Assembly (NCBI GenBank): GCA_022601635.1
Contig: JAJACG010000018.1
Span: forward strand, 1-43,896
Reading direction: 5' to 3'
DNA length: 43,896 nucleotides
DNA from: Chlamydiales bacterium
Lineage (GTDB): Bacteria; Chlamydiota; Chlamydiia; Chlamydiales; JAAKFR01
Shown piece after piece: positions 23,557 to 31,025 of the stretch (its first letter is position 1; each line of letters starts with the position of its first letter). A model generated the notes under the pieces. The model was not told the DNA's origin. It did not search any database and saw only the letters and a list, made by a program, of their open reading frames with translations. The position numbers and the translations under genes were made by a program.

Positions 23557-24510
23557 ATGTCTGTTCATGATGTTGTAACACACCAAACTCCGCCACCTGC
23601 GAGAAGAGCGCGCTCTACTAGTGTTGAGCTATCTGGTATCACAGCTAAGATTATGTCCTCCTCTCCGCCTAGACCAGGTTCTTTTGTTCCCAGTCCCGCA
23701 CCAACTGGAGCCTGTACATCTAGCCCCTTTTCTTATCCTTTTGGGATACCAAGCTCTATCTCCTTTGGGCCAGAAGAGGGCATGACTATGGGCTATGCTT
23801 CCACAAACAGTGTCGTTGTAGCTATTTCTGATGATTCATGTGTGATTGCTGATAGCTATGAGGAGGGGATGCAGCTACCAGCTACAAGCTTGGCTGCGAG
23901 TGAATTTGAAGCAAGAGTTGCGGGGTTAGAAGGAGGGCGTCCAGATGCGATTGATACTGCTTGTATACAGCTAAACGCTGAAATTGAGGGGCAGGTTGTT
24001 TTGCTTGGATCGATCAAAGATGGGGATCGCCACTTCATCTTCAACCATGGCGCTGGTATGGTCTATTTGGCAAGATCCAACGGCACTTTAACACGTGTAA
24101 CAGATTGGGTTCTTCCTGACCGCCCTGAGTACCAGATCTCTGGTTCAAGTGTGGCTGCAGGAGAGATTCTCTATGTTGATGGTCCAATTAGATGCCATCC
24201 GCGTGCAACTTTGCCATCAGGTGCTGTTGTTCACGCCTCTCGAGGTCTTGGATATGGAGAGGAGATAAGTACCAAACCGATTATTTCAATGATCTCTCAA
24301 GGTGCTAACTATGATTCGGGAGATCACTTGATCTATTTGACAAGAGCGGGTGCTCAAAATGTACAGGCTGGAGAGCTTGCAAAGGCTTGGATGAGACTAT
24401 GTAGCGAAGGTTGTAGTTATCCCAAAAGTGCTGCTCAACTGGCCACCTGGCTAAATGGGCGCGCAGATGAGTATGACCGCAATATTGCCATTGCGATTAA
24501 GCAGTTATAA
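23557..24510 (+). CDS. PP2C-like protein, apparently lacking the metal-binding aspartates
   Basis: 317 residues. The first 75 are low-complexity, rich in Pro, Ser and Thr, as in many type III-secreted chlamydial proteins. The rest follows the strand order of PP2C phosphatases: VVVAISDDSCVIAD (85-99), FIFNHGAGMVYLARSNGTLTRVTDWVLPD (160-189, where PP2C has a GDSR motif), GDHLIYLTRAGAQ (255-267, usually TDG) and ADEYDRNIAIAIKQL (303-317, usually the DN motif). The acidic residues expected at these motifs are replaced by Gly-Ala, Arg-Ala and Arg, so it is probably a pseudophosphatase, if the fold assignment is right. The assignment is by eye. GAGG precedes the ATG. Confidence 0.55.
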   Translation: MSVHDVVTHQTPPPARRARSTSVELSGITAKIMSSSPPRPGSFVPSPAPTGACTSSPFSYPFGIPSSISFGPEEGMTMGYASTNSVVVAISDDSCVIADSYEEGMQLPATSLAASEFEARVAGLEGGRPDAIDTACIQLNAEIEGQVVLLGSIKDGDRHFIFNHGAGMVYLARSNGTLTRVTDWVLPDRPEYQISGSSVAAGEILYVDGPIRCHPRATLPSGAVVHASRGLGYGEEISTKPIISMISQGANYDSGDHLIYLTRAGAQNVQAGELAKAWMRLCSEGCSYPKSAAQLATWLNGRADEYDRNIAIAIKQL

Positions 24511-24516
24511 TAGTTC

Positions 24517-24545
24517 TTGTCACAATTGGCTGATGTGGGAATAAT
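24517..24545 (+). promoter_or_regulatory. Predicted promoter TTGTCA-17-AATAAT, leaderless
   Basis: TTGTCA (24517-24522) and AATAAT (24540-24545) each have one mismatch from consensus, with 17-base spacing. Six bases separate the -10 from the ATG at 24552. Confidence 0.6.
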
Positions 24546-24551
24546 GGCAAC

Positions 24552-24962
24552 ATGCAAGCAGAACTAATAGAGATGGGCGCGCAACTTAAGCGTGTGCGCG
24601 AAGAGAAAAAACTGTCACATCGCGAAGTGGAGAATGCAACCTCTATTCGCGCTAACTACATCGACTGCATTGAGCAGGGCCATTTGGGTAAGCTGATCTC
24701 TCCAGTCTATGCACAGGGCTTCATCAAGAAATATGCTTCATTTCTGGAGATCGATCCAGAAGCATTCTTGAGCCAGTATCCTCACGTCATGCAGATGCTC
24801 AACGAGAAGTCGCCAGAGGAGTTTTCGCTGCTCAGCTCGATCGAGGTTCGCGGCTCTCCAAGTGGTGAGGTGAAGTGGCTGCCCAACTTCTTGTGGGTTG
24901 CGGGTTCCGTCGCATTGATTCTAACTGGTTGGTTCATCGCCCGCAAATTTGGCATATTTTAA
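24552..24962 (+). CDS. rodZ: Short RodZ-like protein (HTH plus transmembrane helix)
   Basis: 136 residues. The N-terminal RodZ-type helix-turn-helix (about residues 8-72: GAQLKRVREEKKLSHREVENATSIRANYIDCIEQG...PVYAQGFIKKYASFLEID) is followed by a linker and one transmembrane helix (about 110-130). The large periplasmic domain of E. coli RodZ is absent. Chlamydial RodZ is known to be short and to work with MreB in septal peptidoglycan synthesis. It overlaps the next gene by one base (TAATG), so the two are coupled. The start has no Shine-Dalgarno sequence but a well-placed promoter. Confidence 0.87.
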   Translation: MQAELIEMGAQLKRVREEKKLSHREVENATSIRANYIDCIEQGHLGKLISPVYAQGFIKKYASFLEIDPEAFLSQYPHVMQMLNEKSPEEFSLLSSIEVRGSPSGEVKWLPNFLWVAGSVALILTGWFIARKFGIF

Positions 24963-25723
24963 TGCGCCTCTTTTTCATCGGCATGTTGATGGGTATCTGC
25001 GATCTGATTCCCGGCGTCTCCGGCGGTACAGTCGCATACGCATCTGGTGTCTATGATGACTTTCTCAAAGCGATTCAAAGCCTCAGCTTCACCGATCTCA
25101 AAAGGGTGCATTGGCGCTTCATTCTCCCCGTTGTAGGGGGAGTGGCCTTTTCGGTACTGCTCTTTTCAAAATGGGTCTTCTTTTTGCTCACTCACTACCA
25201 GCTTCTGCTATTTGCCCTCTTTTTTGGCGCTATCTTTGGTAATTGCGCCTCATCCTTGAAAAGGCCAAACCGCATGCTCTTCATTGGCTTTATCTGCAGC
25301 TTTGCCCTCTGCTCACTGCCTATCCGTGAGTGCATGGCAATCTCCATCTTTTGGCTCTTTTTCTGCGGTATGCTTGGCGCTGCCGCCATGCTGCTGCCTG
25401 GTATCTCCGGAAGCTTTATGCTCCACATCCTTGGTGTCTACACTCTATTTATTCAGGCACTCTCTCTGTTGGATCTAAAGTTCTTGTTGGTCATTGGTTT
25501 GGGGATTGCTGCAGGCTTTGTTGTCTTTTCTAGGGCGGCAAGTCGACTTCTTGAGAAGTATCCGAGCGGCATGCACAGCTTTCTTGTGGGCTCGATGTTG
25601 GGAGGATTGCGCTCGCTTTGGCCCTATGATGGCCATAACCTACTTAGTGCAACGTCATTAATGGTTTTGGGTTTTCTTTTGGTCTTCTTCCTTGAGAGGA
25701 AGCGCTCACTTTTGGTAAAATAA
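24962..25723 (+). CDS. popT: DUF368 membrane protein, predicted undecaprenyl-phosphate flippase (PopT-type)
   Basis: 253 residues with about eight hydrophobic segments. The DUF368 signature is repeated as two half motifs: GICDLIPGVSGGTVAY (about residues 11-26) and AAAMLLPGISGSFML (about 139-153). DUF368 proteins were recently identified as transporters that return undecaprenyl phosphate to the cytosolic face of the membrane for reuse in peptidoglycan and other envelope polymers. Its coupling to the rodZ-like gene (one-base overlap) fits a cell-division/peptidoglycan unit. The start at 24962 is chosen because of the TAATG overlap; a longer reading that overlaps rodZ by 88 bases is rejected. 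Confidence 0.88.
   Translation: MRLFFIGMLMGICDLIPGVSGGTVAYASGVYDDFLKAIQSLSFTDLKRVHWRFILPVVGGVAFSVLLFSKWVFFLLTHYQLLLFALFFGAIFGNCASSLKRPNRMLFIGFICSFALCSLPIRECMAISIFWLFFCGMLGAAAMLLPGISGSFMLHILGVYTLFIQALSLLDLKFLLVIGLGIAAGFVVFSRAASRLLEKYPSGMHSFLVGSMLGGLRSLWPYDGHNLLSATSLMVLGFLLVFFLERKRSLLVK
25692..25721 (+). promoter_or_regulatory. Predicted promoter TTGAGA-18-TAAAAT
   Basis: TTGAGA (25692-25697) and TAAAAT (25716-25721), both one mismatch from consensus, are 18 bases apart inside the end of the DUF368 gene. Eight bases separate the -10 from the ATG at 25730, again implying a leaderless transcript. Confidence 0.5.
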
Positions 25724-25729
25724 CACTTA

Positions 25730-27799
25730 ATGCCTAAAAAAGATCTATACACGAACCGGCTGATCAGGGAGAAATCTCCCTATCTACTTCAGCATGCGCA
25801 TAATCCTGTGGATTGGTATCCGTGGGGGGAGGAGGCGTTTGCTCTTGCCAAGCAGCAAGATCGCCCCATCTTTCTCTCGATAGGCTACGCTACTTGCCAC
25901 TGGTGCCATGTGATGGATCGTGAATCGTTCCAGAGTGTTGAGCTTGCCAAGCAGATGAATGAGCTCTTCGTCAATATCAAGGTAGACCGAGAGGAGATGC
26001 CGGAGATTGACAGTCTCTATATGGAGTTTGCTCAGGCGATGATGAGTGGAGGTGCTGGCTGGCCGCTCAACTTGGTGCTGACGCCTGAACTCAATCCCTT
26101 CTTTGCTTCCACCTATCTTCCGCCCGACTCTGCGCGCGGTTTCTTGGGAATGAAGCAGCTGCTGGATCGCATTTCACAGGTGTGGAGCGATCCACGTGAG
26201 CGAGAGAATGTGATAGAGCAGTCAGGCAAGATTGTTGATCTTTTTTCTGAGCACGCTGTTCCACCAAAACATGAAATTCCACCTAAAGAGATGATCGAGC
26301 AGTGTGCAGAGATGATCTTCGAGGCGGCAGACCCTGTCTATGGAGGTATGAAGGGCGCTCCCAAATTTCCGATCGGCTTCCAAGCCTCCCTCTTGCTTCG
26401 AGAGGCGCAAAAGCGCTCTGATAGCCGCGCACTATTTTTTGTTGAGCGTACGCTGGAGATGATGCATCGAGGTGGACTTTATGACCATCTTGGCGGTGGC
26501 TTTGCGAGATACTCTGTCGATGAGCAGTGGCTCATCCCACACTTTGAGAAGATGCTCTACGACAACGCCATCTTAGCGCAGGTCTATACAGAGGCATATT
26601 GCTTTACCAAAAACAGCTTCTACCGCGAAACAGCGGAGCACCTGCTAGACTATCTGCTGCGCGAGATGCACTCCAAAGAGGGAGCCTTTTATAGCGCGGA
26701 AGATGCGGATAGCGAAGGCAAAGAGGGGATCTACTACACCTGGAGCTATGAGGAGGTGCAAAAAGAGCTCAAAGAGAATGCGCCGCTTTTTAGTGAGTTC
26801 TACGGCATCACACCCTCTGGAAACTTCCATGGTCGCAACGTCTTGCATATGCCCTACAGCTTGGCAGAGTTTTCTGAATACCGCCGTCTCGAAAAGGGGA
26901 AGCTAGATTCACTACTCAAACAGATGCGTGAAACACTACTTGGTGCTCGTTCGAAACGCTCACATCTTTCCAAAGATGATAAAGTGATCACCTCATATAA
27001 CGCTCTGATGATCAGTGCTCTTGTCTCTGCTGGAGTTGCATTTGAGCGCAAAGACTACTTGGAGGGCGCACAGATATGCGCTAAGTTTATCTGGGAGAAT
27101 CTGCAACATGAGGGGATGCTTCTGCGCCGATTCCGTGAGGGAGAGGCGAAGTTTGATGGCTGTCTTGATGACTATGCCTTTATGATTCAGGCGCTGATCT
27201 CTCTTTTTGAAGCAGATTGTGGAAGTATCTATTTGGAATGGGCTCTGGAGCTACATTCGACGCTTGAGAGTGAATTTAAGGCGGACAATGGCGCCTACTT
27301 CTTGACAAATGGGCGTGATCCCAACCTGATTCTGCGAAGATGTGAGTTTTATGATGGGGCGGAGCCTTCTGGCAACGCAGTCTCTGCGGAGAATTTATTA
27401 CGACTCTTTCAGATCACAGCAGATCGTGACTACTTTGAAAGGGCGCAGGAGCTTTTTGAGGCAGCTGCAGAGCATATAGAGATGTATCCGCCTGGCGCTA
27501 GCTATAATTTGATGGCGCTTCTGCGCTACTATGACAGGGATGCCCCCACCTATTTGATTGCTTTGAATGAGAAGGAGGAGGGCATAGAGGAGATCAAAAA
27601 AATCCTTGCAGATCACTATGTGCCTAATAAGGCGGTGATCTGGTCGCGTGCTCAGGATAGGAAGTTGCAGGATTTGAGCATGCTTGTGCGCCAAAAACAG
27701 ACGCTTAGCGGTAAGACAACTCTCTATATCTGCTATAGTGATCGCTGCCAAGAGCCGCTGACATCTATAGAGAAAATACAAGAGCACTTTGATAAATAG
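25730..27799 (+). CDS. Thioredoxin-domain protein, DUF255/YyaL (SPATA20-like) family
   Basis: 689 residues. The N-terminal thioredoxin-like DUF255 domain begins [24 protein letters not shown] in pieces typical of the family and has the redox motif CHWC at residues 56-59, followed by [10 protein letters not shown]. The central and C-terminal parts are an alpha/alpha-barrel of the six-hairpin glycosidase type ([45 protein letters not shown]). The family is widespread in bacteria and animals and its biochemical role is not settled. The full length is normal. The ATG lacks a Shine-Dalgarno sequence. Confidence 0.93.
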   Translation: MPKKDLYTNRLIREKSPYLLQHAHNPVDWYPWGEEAFALAKQQDRPIFLSIGYATCHWCHVMDRESFQSVELAKQMNELFVNIKVDREEMPEIDSLYMEFAQAMMSGGAGWPLNLVLTPELNPFFASTYLPPDSARGFLGMKQLLDRISQVWSDPRERENVIEQSGKIVDLFSEHAVPPKHEIPPKEMIEQCAEMIFEAADPVYGGMKGAPKFPIGFQASLLLREAQKRSDSRALFFVERTLEMMHRGGLYDHLGGGFARYSVDEQWLIPHFEKMLYDNAILAQVYTEAYCFTKNSFYRETAEHLLDYLLREMHSKEGAFYSAEDADSEGKEGIYYTWSYEEVQKELKENAPLFSEFYGITPSGNFHGRNVLHMPYSLAEFSEYRRLEKGKLDSLLKQMRETLLGARSKRSHLSKDDKVITSYNALMISALVSAGVAFERKDYLEGAQICAKFIWENLQHEGMLLRRFREGEAKFDGCLDDYAFMIQALISLFEADCGSIYLEWALELHSTLESEFKADNGAYFLTNGRDPNLILRRCEFYDGAEPSGNAVSAENLLRLFQITADRDYFERAQELFEAAAEHIEMYPPGASYNLMALLRYYDRDAPTYLIALNEKEEGIEEIKKILADHYVPNKAVIWSRAQDRKLQDLSMLVRQKQTLSGKTTLYICYSDRCQEPLTSIEKIQEHFDK

Positions 27800-27816
27800 A
27801 TTGATCGTGCTACTAT
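27789..27816 (+). promoter_or_regulatory. Predicted promoter TTGATA-16-TACTAT
   Basis: TTGATA (27789-27794) and TACTAT (27811-27816), spaced 16 bases, lie at the end of the DUF255 gene. Seven bases lead to the ATG at 27824, so the transcript would be leaderless. Confidence 0.45.
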
Positions 27817-27823
27817 AAGCGCG

Positions 27824-28822
27824 ATGAAAAAGTTATTGCCTCTACTTCTTGCAGCTCAGCTCTTCGCGATCGATCTGCAACCTGGCTCTGATGTGAGTAT
27901 GACTCCCGATGAGCACATTGTGATTCAGAATCGTGTTCTTTTAAAGATTAATGGCAAGGCGCTTTCTGTCATGGATGTGGTGCGTAAGATGGATATGATC
28001 TTTTTCCAGCAATATCCAAATTTAGTGGGATCAACCCAGATGCGTTACCAATTCTACCAAGCCAACTGGAATACCATTTTGGCGGCGATGATTGATGATC
28101 AGCTGATCGTTGCTGATGCAAAAGATAAGCGGGTAACGGCTTCTGATGGAGAGATACGTGAGTCGATGGAGCGCATTTTCGGTCAAGACACGGTGATCAA
28201 GCTGGATGAGTTGGGCGTAACGCATGAGGAGGCGTATGAGATGGTGAGAACCGATCTCATTGTGCAGAAGTTAACAGGTGGGATGGTTCATGCGAAGGCG
28301 TTGACTGGAGTCAATCCAAAGAAGATGCGTCAGCTCTATGAGAAGATGCAGCGTGAAAACCCACCACAAGATCTCTACCGTTACCAGGTGCTCTCTTTTA
28401 GAGGGGAGTTAGCGCAGGAGCATGCAAAAAAGGCTCATGAGCTTTTGACCTCTGGTGAGGTTGCGTTTGCTCTGGTTCCCGACCATGTAGAGGGGGCTTC
28501 TCTGTCACAAGAGTATAGCCGTAATGAGAAGGATATTTCCAAAGCGCACAAGCAGGTGCTTTCGGCGATGGAAGTGGGAGCTGTGAGCCCCCCTGTTCAG
28601 AGAAAGAATGTCTGCTACCTATTTCAGTTGGCTGATGTTGAGCGCCAGGAGCTACCCGCCTTTGCTGAGATGGAGGTGGAATTAAAAAATCGCGTCTTGC
28701 AAGAGGAGATCATCGCCTACAATGAGAAGTATCGTACCTGGCTACGCAAACGCTTTGGATTGACTGACAAGCATCTCTCTTCGCTTGTTCCTGATGATCT
28801 GCAGCCCTTTGCACTTCGATGA
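27824..28822 (+). CDS. SurA-like periplasmic chaperone
   Basis: 332 residues with a clear signal peptide (MKKLLPLLLAAQLFA, cleavage about residue 15). The SurA_N-type helical region covers about 33-175 (VLLKINGKALSVMDVVRKMD ... LIVQKLTGGMV). The following part (about 180-290) resembles a worn parvulin-like peptidyl-prolyl isomerase domain. The C-terminal helix returns to the core. SurA-type proteins escort outer-membrane proteins across the periplasm. The stop overlaps the ksgA start (ATGA), and the same pair is found, as recalled, in Chlamydia. The isomerase part is not well conserved, so chaperone function is more likely than catalysis. Confidence 0.82.
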   Translation: MKKLLPLLLAAQLFAIDLQPGSDVSMTPDEHIVIQNRVLLKINGKALSVMDVVRKMDMIFFQQYPNLVGSTQMRYQFYQANWNTILAAMIDDQLIVADAKDKRVTASDGEIRESMERIFGQDTVIKLDELGVTHEEAYEMVRTDLIVQKLTGGMVHAKALTGVNPKKMRQLYEKMQRENPPQDLYRYQVLSFRGELAQEHAKKAHELLTSGEVAFALVPDHVEGASLSQEYSRNEKDISKAHKQVLSAMEVGAVSPPVQRKNVCYLFQLADVERQELPAFAEMEVELKNRVLQEEIIAYNEKYRTWLRKRFGLTDKHLSSLVPDDLQPFALR

Positions 28823-29568
28823 CGCCGGCAGAACTGAAACGCTTCTTAGCTTCGCTCGATATTGCGCCACTAAAGCGCTTCTCCCAAAACTTTCTGATTG
28901 ATCAAAACATTGTGCAGCGCGTGATGGAGATGGCCCAAATTTCTGAGGGCGATCACGTTTTGGAGATTGGGCCTGGAGCCGGCATCTTGACAAGGGCACT
29001 GCTTGATCGAGGCGCTTCTGTGACTGCTGTGGAGATCGATCGTACATTGGCGCAGGAGATGGCTAAGTTGCCGATCACCCTGATCGAAGGAGATGTTTTA
29101 AAGGTGGAGCTGCCAAGTTGTGACAAGGTGGTCTCCAACTTGCCCTACCACCTAACTTCCCCGATTATGGCAAAGCTCTTACCGCGTTATCAGACCTGCA
29201 CTCTCTTTTGCCAAGAGGAGATGGGTAGACGCATTGTGGCCAAGCCGGGAACAAAGGAGTATGGCTCCTTTACCATCTTCGTACAGTTTTATAGCCAAGC
29301 TAGCTATGGCTTCAAAGTCTCCAAAAACTGCTTCTATCCAGCGCCAACAGTTGATTCTTGTGTGATCCACTTTGAGAAAAAAGAGCCGCCCAAGGTGGAT
29401 GAAGAGAGCTTCTTTGAGTTTGTGCACACAGCCTTTCAAGGAAGGCGGAAAAAGGTGTCGACAACTTGGAAAAAGAGGTATGGTGTGGAAATCGATTGTA
29501 GTGCTAGACCGCAAGAGCTCTCTTTAGAGGAGTTTTTGCATTACTACTCCCTAATAGGCTCAAACTGA
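28819..29568 (+). CDS. ksgA: 16S rRNA dimethyladenosine transferase KsgA
   Basis: 249 residues, slightly short but complete. The N-terminal RFSQNFLIDQNIVQRV, the SAM-binding VLEIGPGAGILTRALLDRG, the acidic ribose-binding VEIDR, and the catalytic NLPYHLTSPI are all present. KsgA methylates two adjacent adenines near the 3' end of 16S rRNA during 30S maturation. The ATG overlaps the upstream stop (ATGA). Its 3' end overlaps the convergent gene by 25 bases. Confidence 0.96.
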   Translation: MTPAELKRFLASLDIAPLKRFSQNFLIDQNIVQRVMEMAQISEGDHVLEIGPGAGILTRALLDRGASVTAVEIDRTLAQEMAKLPITLIEGDVLKVELPSCDKVVSNLPYHLTSPIMAKLLPRYQTCTLFCQEEMGRRIVAKPGTKEYGSFTIFVQFYSQASYGFKVSKNCFYPAPTVDSCVIHFEKKEPPKVDEESFFEFVHTAFQGRRKKVSTTWKKRYGVEIDCSARPQELSLEEFLHYYSLIGSN

Positions 29569-30077
29569 AAGAGTAGCTTGGTTGGGTCGATGCGGCAGCA
29601 AAGATCGATCTCGTCTGTATAGCCCTTGCCATCTGTTTGTAAATCTATCTTCACAACGCGGATATTCTGCTTAAAACCTTTGACCATTTTCGCCCCCTCT
29701 TGATAGAGGAGGGTGGTTGGTCCAGCGCGGAAGTCAAGAATACAGAGTGCCAGCTTCATCGTCTGGATTGCCTCAGCTGCATACTGAATAGATTTATCGC
29801 CTGCAACCGTACATTTAAACTCGTTAACAAATTGTTCTTCAGGAGTTTGAGTAAATGTTATCTTTTGTAAATCTGGATCAGGTCCATCTGTGAAGCAGAA
29901 GATCTTGTCTGTCTCATTGAGTGAGGCAAATTTGCGAGGTTGGTCAGGGAGATCGATGATAAGGTGGGAAATCCTTCCAAACCAATGCGTGGGTATTTCT
30001 GCTTCTGGATCTTGCGCCTGCAGCTGCTGCCTTGAAATGGCACTTTCTCCAGATAGCTGAAAGGTCAAATTAATCAT
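29544..30077 (-). CDS. Hypothetical protein, 177 residues
   Basis: Not recognised. It is a soluble mixed alpha/beta protein without a signal peptide or membrane segment, with many beta-strand-like stretches (LTFQLSG, HLIIDLPD, IRVVKIDLQ, KLLFQFEPI). No Shine-Dalgarno sequence precedes the ATG, but a possible promoter ends seven bases ahead of it. It converges on ksgA with a 25-base overlap and diverges from the exported HAD-fold gene. Confidence 0.68.
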   Translation of the reverse strand: MINLTFQLSGESAISRQQLQAQDPEAEIPTHWFGRISHLIIDLPDQPRKFASLNETDKIFCFTDGPDPDLQKITFTQTPEEQFVNEFKCTVAGDKSIQYAAEAIQTMKLALCILDFRAGPTTLLYQEGAKMVKGFKQNIRVVKIDLQTDGKGYTDEIDLCCRIDPTKLLFQFEPIRE

Positions 30078-30084
30078 ACGAAAA

Positions 30085-30113
30085 AGGGTAGATCAATATT
30101 TGCTTTTTGTCCA
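30085..30113 (-). promoter_or_regulatory. Possible promoter TGGACA-17-TACCCT
   Basis: On the minus strand TGGACA (30108-30113) is one mismatch from consensus, but TACCCT (30085-30090) is a weak -10. Spacing is 17, and seven bases lead to the ATG at 30077, the same geometry as the stronger examples. Confidence 0.35.
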
Positions 30114-30123
30114 TCATTGCCCT

Positions 30124-30975
30124 ATGAGATTTTTATTATTTATGATGTTTATTCCCACTACACTTTTTGGCCATCTGGTCATCCACATGGATATTAACCG
30201 CACAATTATCGCCTCCGATGTCACGCAGGGCCTAGGCCTCGAGCAGATCGTCAATCTCTCGCTTGCGAAGAAGTATGTCGACAGCTGGGAAGAGGGCTGC
30301 GAAGAGATGAGCTACTTTGACTATGTCTATACTAAGCTCTATCCCGGCCCTCGTCGAGACCGTGCACTTCGCAAGGTGCGCCGTGACACCATCCACGGCT
30401 TCATCGATCATCTGAAAAGCCAAAAACATCCCTTTTATGCAAAGGCGATGACAACAATGGATGAGGCGCACAGCGTGATGGAGAATAGATTCATCTTCCC
30501 CTCATTTCTAAAACTGATCGACCACCTTGAACAGAAAGGGGAGCCCTACACACTGGTTTTCCGCACCTTTGGTACCGATCTTGATCGCATCATTGAAGAG
30601 ATGGGTTGGGATATCCCTAAAGCGCACTATAAAGAGGGAAGGCTCCACACAGCAGAGGGGATCATCGACTCACCAGAACAGATGAATAGCTTCTTCAAGA
30701 AACATAAGTGGATCGGTGTGCGTGATGACTACCACTACTGGAATCAAAATGATGAACTCAAAGAGTTTGGAAAACAGTTTCCTATTGAGGGGGATGCTCT
30801 TTTTTTTGACGACAATATCGAACCTGATAGCCGCGTCAATATTGTAGCACCCTTTGATACAAAATCGGGTAAGCCTCTCGAAATCTTGCCTCTGATTGCC
30901 AAAGGTATGCTAGTTCCTGTTATCACTGTAGATGCCATCTTAGATGAGTTGTATTTTGTAAATCATTTGAAGTAA
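30124..30975 (+). CDS. Exported HAD-superfamily-like protein
   Basis: 283 residues from the ATG at 30124 (a TTG eight codons upstream is possible). The N-terminus MRFLLFMMFIPTTLFG looks like a signal peptide. HAD-like motifs follow in order: DINRT at residues 23-27 (DxNxT where most HAD enzymes have DxDxT), VFRTFG with a motif II Thr, and LFFDDN with the acidic motif IV. The middle (about 40-140) is a helical cap. The Asn in motif I is unusual for a phosphatase, where the second Asp is the acid/base. An exported phosphatase-like protein next to a HECT-domain gene may act outside the bacterium, but this is inference. Confidence 0.68.
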   Translation: MRFLLFMMFIPTTLFGHLVIHMDINRTIIASDVTQGLGLEQIVNLSLAKKYVDSWEEGCEEMSYFDYVYTKLYPGPRRDRALRKVRRDTIHGFIDHLKSQKHPFYAKAMTTMDEAHSVMENRFIFPSFLKLIDHLEQKGEPYTLVFRTFGTDLDRIIEEMGWDIPKAHYKEGRLHTAEGIIDSPEQMNSFFKKHKWIGVRDDYHYWNQNDELKEFGKQFPIEGDALFFDDNIEPDSRVNIVAPFDTKSGKPLEILPLIAKGMLVPVITVDAILDELYFVNHLK

Positions 30976-30990
30976 GCGTATTGGGATTGG

Positions 30991-31019
30991 TTGTTCTCTA
31001 TTAAAATTATATATATAAT
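30991..31019 (+). promoter_or_regulatory. Possible promoter TTGTTC-17-TATAAT for the HECT gene
   Basis: A perfect TATAAT (31014-31019) lies 17 bases from TTGTTC (30991-30996), a weak -35. Only six bases (AGAGGT) separate the -10 from the ATG at 31026. These six also look like a Shine-Dalgarno sequence, so either a leaderless transcript from here or a longer one from upstream is possible. Confidence 0.45.
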
Positions 31020-31025
31020 AGAGGT

